Assembly: GCA_022478985.1 (NCBI GenBank)
Contig: JAKSZP010012178.1
Coordinates: forward strand, 1 to 64,000
Direction of reading: 5' to 3'
From: Massospora cicadina
Lineage: Eukaryota > Entomophthoromycota > Entomophthoromycetes > Entomophthorales > Entomophthoraceae
DNA: 64,000 nt
The position numbers and the translations under genes are program-made. This document shows positions 56,215-64,000 of the stretch, piece by piece. How positions within the stretch are numbered: the first letter of the stretch is position 1; each line of letters starts with the position of its first letter. Below the pieces are notes generated by a model. That model did no database searches. It was not told the DNA's origin and saw only the letters and a list, made by a program, of their open reading frames with translations.

Positions 56215-57060
56215 TAAACCTATTGGATCAATCAAGTACCACCAAACTGATAACCAAAACATCTCTATTTAAAATCACTATGTGTATTTATGTGACATAT
56301 TATGATATTTAATTAATTAACTAATTTCATTATAACTTAGTATAATAATTTATGATTTAGGGGAAGCAATTTAACAGTTAATTTAGAAACTATAATAAGA
56401 AAAAGCAAATAAAGAAGTTTCTAAAGATGAATAGTTAATTTATAGTCAAGCTAATATCTTGAGGTTTAGGCGCTTAAATTGAACTTGATTGTAAACTATT
56501 CAAAAATGCAAAACATAACATCTTATAGTCCAAAGCAAAACCAAATTAAACACAGATACACTATAATTTGAATATCTTTGTGATTTTGTTGGATAACCTT
56601 CTATTTTTAGCTTTAAACGTTAACTTTACAATAATAGTTTTAAGTTATCTATATATATAATATTTATCTTCTATAGATATAGATTTTTACAGTTATCTAA
56701 GAGTAATTCACATTGAATCTTTTTAAGGTTTAGAATTTTCTTTAACATTCTAAGTACTTATTATTCAATGCATTGTCTGAGCATGGTCACTTTTTAATCA
56801 ATCATAATCCTTCTATCAATTTAAAGCATTGCATAAGCATAGCCACTGGCTAATCAGATTAATAAGATCATATATATACATACTCACATACTTTTCTATT
56901 TTATATATAGTTATAATAGATAGATTGTGGTATAACTATCATTTTCAGTTTTACAAACATATTAAATTAAGTGTTTAAATTTCATATCATAGATAAACCA
57001 GTAAAACCACTTATCTAAAAAACATTTATCTCAATAAGCTCACTTTTTTTAAAAAGTGAC
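56215..57060. other. End of the tandem array, then AT-rich sequence
   Basis: 56215-56270 contains one more array-like unit (ACCACCAAACTGATAACCAA). From 56270 to about 57060 the sequence is very AT-rich with no ORF or recognised element. Confidence 0.5.
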
Positions 57061-57236
57061 CAGAATAAGACTAGAGAGAACATCCCGCCTGCTAGTGTAT
57101 TACTGTACTATTGAGTAGTACTCCACGGCCACCCCTAGTGCAAGTAGGGCTTTCCAACCATTAGTGCTATGCACAAAGAAACGAAAGGTTTGCAAAAGCT
57201 CCAAAAAAATTTTAATAAAATACTAAGAAAGCTTCA

Positions 57237-58304
57237 ATGGTGAATAAATCCATCAGACAACTTTATGCTGACTCCACCCACAGGGATATGGAAAATGGTG
57301 CCTGCTCACCTCAAAATGAGTTGGCCCCTACTTCCACGCCTAAGAAGAGCATAATTTTAATTAATAAGAAATTTAAAAGCATAAAAATACAGAAAGTGAC
57401 TCCGTCAGATCACTTCCTGCTGCTGACACCCATGGCGCTGTCAGTGATGATACCCAATCACATCATGTTGAATCACCCTCCATCTCAGTATGAAACGTTC
57501 TGTCTATCTTTAAAATGATGCCAATGGGGGTACATACCCCAGTGACAAAACAAGCAGCCCATCTGGGTTATGAGGACTCCTAATGGTAGAGCCCTCATCT
57601 GCTGCACCTAATAATCCCACAGGACTTACCAAAGAGCTCTGGGGTGGCGCAATGAACTCAGGTCATTTGGTCTTGGAGAAATCAACTGGCGGATCTAAGC
57701 CTGGCAGCATGACCAATCACAAAAAAATTGCTGACAAAAAGTCCTAATAATGTTACTGTCAAATCAGGATCTGACTCCAACACATTCTACACAGAATAAT
57801 CAACTAATTTGTATCAAATCTCTGATAAGACTTCAGTTGAGTTGGGACCACTTCCCCCAAAAATAACTCACTCACTCACCTAAAACGTCTGTCAGCATCC
57901 CTGACAAAACTTAGTCAAAGGTGGGGACTCTCCCAACCTAAACTTATATTGTTTGCAACCCAATTCATCATGACTTAACCCTGAGGTGGTAGCAGTAGCA
58001 TTGGGGACCAAATCTGATGGATCAGTTTAACAAGCTTTTCACCAGAAAATTAAAAATCTTTTTGAGGGACCAACCACTGCCACTGCAGTCAAGTCATAGT
58101 CCAGAGCCCCTCATGAAATATATACTTGTGAAAAAAGATATGCTCACATTGCAGGGTGTTCTTGTCATAAAAATTTCAGAAGAAGTTTACACCGGTCTGC
58201 CAGTTGGGATGCATGAGCACCCAAAATCAAGCCAGAATTCCAGGGGCATTGCCGCTCATACGATGTTGTATGGAGACATGAATTGGGATACTATAACTCA
58301 TTGA
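57237..58304 (+). pseudogene. LINE-2 5' coding-like frames
   Basis: Plus-strand frames 57237-57518 (93 codons) and 58017-58304 (95 codons) separated by stops. No motif is recognised. They may be the beginning of ORF1. Confidence 0.35.
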
Positions 58305-59628
58305 TGTGTAACAATTGTGAAAAGAAACCCAAAAACAAACCAAATGGAAACAACCTTAGACACTGGGGTCTCGCTGCATGGTATTGTACCACTGGGATGG
58401 TTTCTACTGGGTTGCTGGTGAGTGGATTCAATATAACTGAGGATACAAGGGGCGGATCCTTGATTTGAAATGGTGGATGTAAGGCCACAAGATCCCAGTA
58501 TGTTGATGGCGGATAGTTGCAATGAGGGGGTAAATTGCCAGAAGTGTCTTGCACGTTGAATCCAGTTGACGATGATGGGAGTTATTATAATCATTAAAAC
58601 TGGTAATGCTCATCTGGTGTAGGGACTGACAGGTCACCAGGGTATTGCCATTGGGACTTTGGCAAGAAAGATATCAATATAGTAAAAATCGATGTTGTGG
58701 CAGAAATTTATTGACATAAAGATAAAGAGAATTGATCAAAAAATTTCTCATTGCAATACAACTGATTAAATAGTGTTCAATTAATGTGGGTACAAGCAGG
58801 GATCAGGTCCCTTAAATTTGATCTAGCTTGGAGAATTTTTCAGGGAAGGGGGCAGATAATCTAAATGGGAACTGACATCAAAGGATTTGGCAGCAGGCCG
58901 AGTCACTGTTGGTTCAACCTCAAAAACCTGAACTGAGGCTTGACTGCATTTCCATCAGTGAGCGTGATAGCATTTGGCCCAACGAGCAATGGGAATTCAC
59001 CAGGGCTACCCCATGTAGGGGTGTTCTAATTGGTTGGAAACAGGTTCAGGATGCCCAACCTACCCATGCCTGGTCGCTGAGGCGTTCATTTGGTCAAATG
59101 AGTTACATTGGCTGCAACTCCTGATTTTCTGGATAGGGGTTTTAAAATGTCTGCAATCATTCCCAGAGATACCATCTGCACATCAGGGATCATCCCCAAC
59201 AATTTTGAGAGGGGGTTAGCATTGGTGATCATACTGCTGGCTGAGTCAAAACCGTTAGCAATTCTGGCCAATAATTCGATATTTGTCCCTTTTTGACTAT
59301 GTGGTTTCTGATTGTCAGGCTTGATTACCATCAGTTTCTGAACCTTAGACTTTGATTTGGTGATCTTGGTGAAGATTTCCTTAATCCAGCGGACAAGTTC
59401 AGCTAAGGTGAATGAGGGTACTGGGGAGGAATTTGAAGAGGGAGGGCTGTTACCCAGCGCTTTTCTACCATGTGGGTGAGGTCGCCCTGGGTGACGAGGG
59501 GTACAGCCACCCTCTTCAGACGCTTTATATTTGGAAATGGGAAGATCTCTTAATTCATACACAGGGAACATTCCCCTAGACTTACAGTTCTTCCATGAGA
59601 TTAAACAGTGAGGCACTTCATTTTTCAT
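58291..59628 (-). pseudogene. Antisense coding-like region near LINE-2 start
   Basis: Minus-strand frames 59086-59628 (180 codons) and 58291-58637 (several frames, Pro-rich). The longer one reads FTLAELVRWIKEIFTKITKS, then ELLARIANGFDSASSMITNA and NPLSKLLGMIPDVQMVSLGM. Its Leu/Ile-rich end resembles, at roughly one residue in four, part of the antisense region of Gypsy-A (28779-29336). No domain is recognised. It may be a separate inserted element rather than part of LINE-2. Confidence 0.35.
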
Positions 59629-59759
59629 ACTCCATAGCGTTTCAGTGGATTAAGACAGCCATTTTACCTGCATTGCAACCATTTGGAGAAATCATAAGTT
59701 CTCCTCTGGGCCACCAAACGCTGGCTCAATAACCAAATCTCTTTTGAATTAGCATTATT

Positions 59760-62560
59760 TTTTATCTATGTGGGTTTGTACTGAAGATATGCTCGAATGG
59801 ATGAAATTTCTACTCAATCACCCCACCATTGAGGCCGCCATCTGCAAGGATCTGAAGTCCATGGATGCAAAAGCCTGGATGGAATCTGGTATCAATCTCC
59901 ACAATTAGATAGAGTACATTAAGGTGGGAGTACCAGCGAAATTCGCCCAAGCTGTCAGAAGTTTGGCCTTATACCAATGGAACTTATTATATATGTAAAG
60001 CGCTTCCCAAATGTTTAACCGCCCTTGAATGGGCTCGCCATGCCCTTCCAGTTGAAATGGCACTGGAATGGTACAATACCACGTTCCCCACCGAGGATTC
60101 TCTACCATGGATTGCATCCAGGTTCATGCTACTGAAGCCTTGCACTGGTTGTATAGCTACATCCGTTAGTGACTGTGTCTGATCTGATGAAGGTGAATTG
60201 TACAAAGGAGAAGGCTGTTGAGTGGGGGCCCTTACAGCATCAGTTTCTGGAAGAGGCAATTAACTGTTGCTCCAATGGGTATACCCTGTTGGGAATGAGA
60301 TACTGGTTCTTTGCAGGCGCTAGTTTTGAGCAGGTTTGATAGTGGGACGAGCTGGGGGTAACAAAGCCAATCCATAAGACTCTTCATGGCCTCACGTTCC
60401 TCATTTTGAAAGGAAAATCTGGTGAGACTTCATCACACTTGCTAAGGCTGACTGGGATGCTGCAGGATTCATCTCCAAACTTTCTTAACCATGGATGTAA
60501 CAAGAAGTTTCTTTGTGTCAGCAGCGGTGAGAAGGGGGCCATGGCTCCTAACCTCAGGTGTGAGTGGCTCAAAGTGAGAATTTGCATCAAAACCCTTTGT
60601 GGCTGTAAAGAGTTGTTCCCAGAGACAACCGTTGCCGCCCCTACACAGCTGAAGGCTTTGCTCCCATGGAGGCTTTCCAGTAAAGTGAAGCAGAAGTGCC
60701 TGATGCCATGGTGAGGATCTTCACTGACAGGGGCTAGAAAAGCATCTTGATGAGGGACTGGTGCAAGAATAAACTTGATCACTATGGAGGCTCTTCAACA
60801 GTACCTGCATCCAACGTGTTGGCCTGAAGCCTCCCTACACTGGTACCATCTGGGTTTCTCGTGGCCAATGCCCTCAGCTGGCAAAATTTGGAGTCATAGC
60901 GTTGATGGCCAAGAATATAGCCCACCATGGTATTACATCTGCCAGATTAAAAACTTTCTTGAACTGGGGGTTTATCCTCAATAAATCTCTCAATTGGGAA
61001 AGAAGGGTAAAACCCCATCTGATGCACCAAAAACCACCCCAGAAACCAAGTCATATAGCACTGCGGCAACCTAAGACAACTTGAACTCATGGAATTGGGC
61101 CAGTAGCCACATCTTCTAAATCTGCCAGCTTATCCGCGGAGGCTTTATGGATTGCCAGGCACCTAAGTCAAACCTTAAAGATAATATCCAAATCCACTTT
61201 CAGCTATTGGATGAGGAGGAGTGGTCTGACGTAATCATGTTGATTTATCACAAACTCAGCGAGGTATTGACAGGTGGGGACTTCAACCACCACTGGATAC
61301 CCAAATGTGGGCATAATGATATTATAACCCCGGGTGAGCTTGGCCAAAACGAACTCCTTGAATTTGGGATCAGATAAAAAGGCATATACCTGCATACAGA
61401 ATTGACCCACTATGCGAGCCAAACTGCCCAATGGGTTACATCCCAACGTCTGCCCATATTATGGGAACATAAATTGGTACATGAGGTGATCAGAACTGGC
61501 CTCTCATACTATAGGGAAGTTTGGAAATTTGGAAGGCCCGTGGCGAAAATATCACTAAGTGCCTTCACCCCCAAACCATGGAGGCGCTCTACAAACCAGC
61601 TTAAAGATGAAGTCAAATAAAATCACCCTCACCTGATTCATTCGCCTTCCCATTCTCAACTGGTTCGCTTACATGAAACAGGATGATGCCAAACAGGTGT
61701 GCAGGTTCTTTTATCAGACTAGCCACATGATGGCCCAATATCACCACAAAAAAGTGAAAACCCCCTGCGAGTTTTCCTATGATCCAGTCAGTGGTGTTAC
61801 CAAAGTCAACATGAAAACCTTCATCCATCCCAAATCCAAGGATTGGCTCCCACTGAACCTGACAGAGGTTGCGGGCATGATGCGTCAGCAAAAGGATCTG
61901 GACATCGCCCATAAGGAAGCATGGGCAGGGATGCGACCAAGAAACCTGAAGTGGATGATGAACCCTTCATGAACCCCAACCCTGAGGCATATGTAATGGA
62001 TTATGGGACAAGCCCAGACCCAATTGCACCTCGCCCATTGCAAGTGGAGTGAAAAGTCCATGAAGAGGAGTGCTGGAAGAAAACTGGCCCCAAGAAGTCA
62101 TCAAAGGAGAGCCACCCAAATCCAGCTCCATTTTATTTGTCAAATAAGCTTGACATACATAAATAGATAGAAAATCATCAGAAAAAAACACCATACTGAA
62201 ACCATATCACCCTCTGGATAGGCCAAAGAGATAGAGTCATCCGAACGCTCCCCCCAGAAATGAACCTAGACCTACCAGGAAACTCAAACAAGTGTCTGGT
62301 AAGAAGTCATAGAGTGTTGCCGCCACTCCTGTTCAAGTTGGAGTGTCTGAAACGCTCCCAAAATTGGTGCTAGAACTATCGCCACTATCAATTGACCAGG
62401 AGATGGAAATGGCTACAGAATTTCTGGTGCGCAAATTACCTTGCAATAAAATCTCCCATGCCCTCCAACTGCCCAAAGAGCACCATATGCCCCGCGCTAT
62501 CCCTTGGAGACCACTGCCATCAAAGCTCAAACTCATTCACAATTAATTCATAACCCAGAC
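59760..62560 (+). pseudogene. LINE-2 ORF1-like remnants
   Basis: Broken plus-strand frames: about 59765-59905 (EWMKFLLNHPTIEAAICKDL...), 60406-60714, 60775-60984, 61147-61377, 61402-61620, 61673-61972 and 62343-62546. They are GC-richer than the flanks and largely free of stops over 70-100 codons each, so they once coded. No zinc knuckle or RRM is certain. The position before the endonuclease suggests ORF1. Confidence 0.45.
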
Positions 62561-62739
62561 AAACACCCCAACCATCTCATACCTATGGGTTGGGCAACCA
62601 GAAATGATTATAGCAACCATAAATGCTTGGGGGATGGCGAGCATTCAGAAAAGGCAGAGGAATTTTCATCATTTTAAATCAAAAAATAATGTTGATTTAA
62701 TTTTTATTTCTTGAAAAGCAAGCAGGAAGCCAAAAAGAA

Positions 62740-64000
62740 ATGACACCAAACTCAAACTGTGATGCAACGAGCCACCCGTGGTCTTTCCAGATTGGGTGCC
62801 AAGCCCTCTGGACGGACCATGTTGCCATTGTTGTGCTGAACAAGAAGCTTAAACTGGTATTCGTAGAGGAGTCTCATGCCAGATGGATCTTAGTGGCCAC
62901 AGCCACTGATAGAGAAACCATGAAGTGCCTCTGAATGGTACCAGTGTACGGATTGGCAAAGCCCCACAAAAAACGAATTTTTTGGAAGCATTTATTGGAG
63001 GTATCAACTGAAGAGATGATGGTCATAGCAGGAGACCTGAACTGTTGGACAAATGTGAGTTGGGATACGTTCCTGACAAGTGAGCGCCCCAACCATAATG
63101 CCAAGGAGATGATAGAGTACATGGTCAAATTAAGGATGTGCCTTATAACTTACAAGGAGTATGAAGACCCTGCTAACCTGAAAAAGTGGTCATATGATTC
63201 TAGTGGGGCATCTCAGACAGGTTTGCACCTGGACAATGTGCTCATATTGCCTGACTAAGCCATTGGTATCTAACAGAGAGGTCACATAAACTCCTAAAGT
63301 GACCATATGATTATCTGCCTGGAGATTGATCTGGATGAACGCCTGAAGACCAGATAGTGGCAGATCGTACCAGTTACACTAAGAATTGGGAGTGGCGCTG
63401 AGAAGTTGAAACCAACCTCGAAGTTTGGTCGCTTACTTGGATTGTCAACCATAAATTGATCCCCTGTAACAATGGGTCTGAATAAAGAAGAAATAAGCAT
63501 GACATCATAAAGTTCAAGAAAGTGAAGACCTACAAATGAACTGCCACTGAAAAGCGCCTGAAGGATGCCCTGGAGCACCTGAAGCTTTTCTAGTTGGACA
63601 ATGAAGCCGGTGGAGTGAATACCAAATAACACACAAATGCTATTGGGCATCAATGACAAAACAGGACTCAGAGTGCCAGGAAATGCTACTTATCGTTGTC
63701 AAAGCCAAATGGGTATGATGACCAACGAGGGCCTAGCTTCCCTCAAGGAATTCTGATCCAAAGCCAAAATTTGCCAGGTGGAAACCAAGCTGTGTGAAGT
63801 ATCCTATGATCCTGAGATAATCAAGAGTGAGATCAAAAGTTTCTACAGGGCATTGTTCCAGTACTGCAAAATGAGTGATGATGCAACTGAAGCCCTAATT
63901 GGCCTGGCCAATCCAGCACTTGGGGCCAAATTTAACTGCTAAAATCACAGTCAAGGAGGTTGCGTGCGCGTAGAAGGAGTCATCAAATAGAATATCCTCA
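62740..64000 (+). pseudogene. LINE-2 ORF2: APE endonuclease, partial
   Basis: Reads WTDHVAIVVLNKKLKLVFVE, then ARWILVATATDRE, then MVPVYGLAKPHKKRIFWKHL and MMVIAGDLNCWTNVSWDTF. The order G-x-x-I/V-L, R-x-I/L-V, V-Y-G/A-x-A, and G-D-L/F-N is that of LINE AP endonucleases. LHLDNVLI (near 63230) corresponds to the late R/S-x-D-x-I/V block. Two in-frame stops (after MKCL at 62935 and at 63256). The linker to RT continues to 64000 (KSEIKSFYRALFQYCKMSDD in one frame). RT is outside the window. Confidence 0.8.

Larger units (their letters stand above)
57060..64000 (+). mobile_element. LINE-2: second APE-type LINE, runs off the window
   Basis: GC-richer block from about 57060 to the window end. The endonuclease at 62740-63258 is on the plus strand and lies upstream of an RT that would be beyond 64000. 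Before it is about 5 kb of ORF1-like or other sequence with frames on both strands. No 3' end or target duplication is available. The endonuclease differs clearly from LINE-1's, so it is another family. The 5' boundary is a composition change only. Confidence 0.6.

Overview
Eukaryotic, non-coding-rich DNA made almost entirely of transposable elements in very AT-rich host sequence. No prokaryotic operon, rRNA, tRNA gene or CRISPR array is visible. The element set is Ty3/gypsy LTR retrotransposons (two with chromodomains), two APE-type LINEs, tRNA-derived SINEs and one animal-type mariner. The host cannot be named from this. A repeat-bloated fungus, protist or animal would all fit, and the only intact ORF that does not look element-derived is a small Cys-rich membrane protein at 46235-46948 (-).

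Layout. 1-7.7 kb: AT-rich, one SINE (4606-4903). 7.7-40.3 kb: a five-level nest. An old chromovirus ("Chromo-1", 7743-10045, resuming 39392 to about 40323) is split in its integrase by a second chromovirus ("Chromo-2", LTRs 10046-11387 and 38026-39391). Chromo-2 is split in its integrase by a LINE ("LINE-1", about 16256-20089 resuming 31744-37066). LINE-1 is split by a gypsy element ("Gypsy-A", 20090-31738). Gypsy-A itself received a mariner (24894-26205), a solo LTR (29985-30744) and a 21-bp LINE tail (28508-28528). 40.3-46.2 kb: LTR relics, three SINEs within 1 kb, and a solo LTR with a perfect 5-bp target duplication. 46.2-47 kb: the Cys-rich ORF. 47.4-56.3 kb: "Gypsy-B" (47859-56214, minus strand), inserted into a degenerate array of about 50-bp repeats. 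57-64 kb: a second LINE ("LINE-2") running off the right edge.

Workings. The gypsy elements encode gag, aspartic protease, RT, RNase H and integrase, then a chromodomain (Chromo-1/2) or a GPY/F-like tail (Gypsy-A/B). All are broken by stops and frameshifts, so none should be autonomous. Junctions, target-site duplications, primer-binding sites and polypurine tracts could be located at base level for several elements and give a relative insertion order.

Most notable: two ultra-short (20-21 bp) LINE-tail insertions with perfect 17-bp duplications; mosaic LTRs in Gypsy-A (near-identical core, diverged ends) suggesting gene conversion; a 1.7-kb antisense coding-like region between Gypsy-A integrase and 3' LTR; and a mariner whose excision in silico restores the host reading frame. 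All similarity statements are by-eye estimates.
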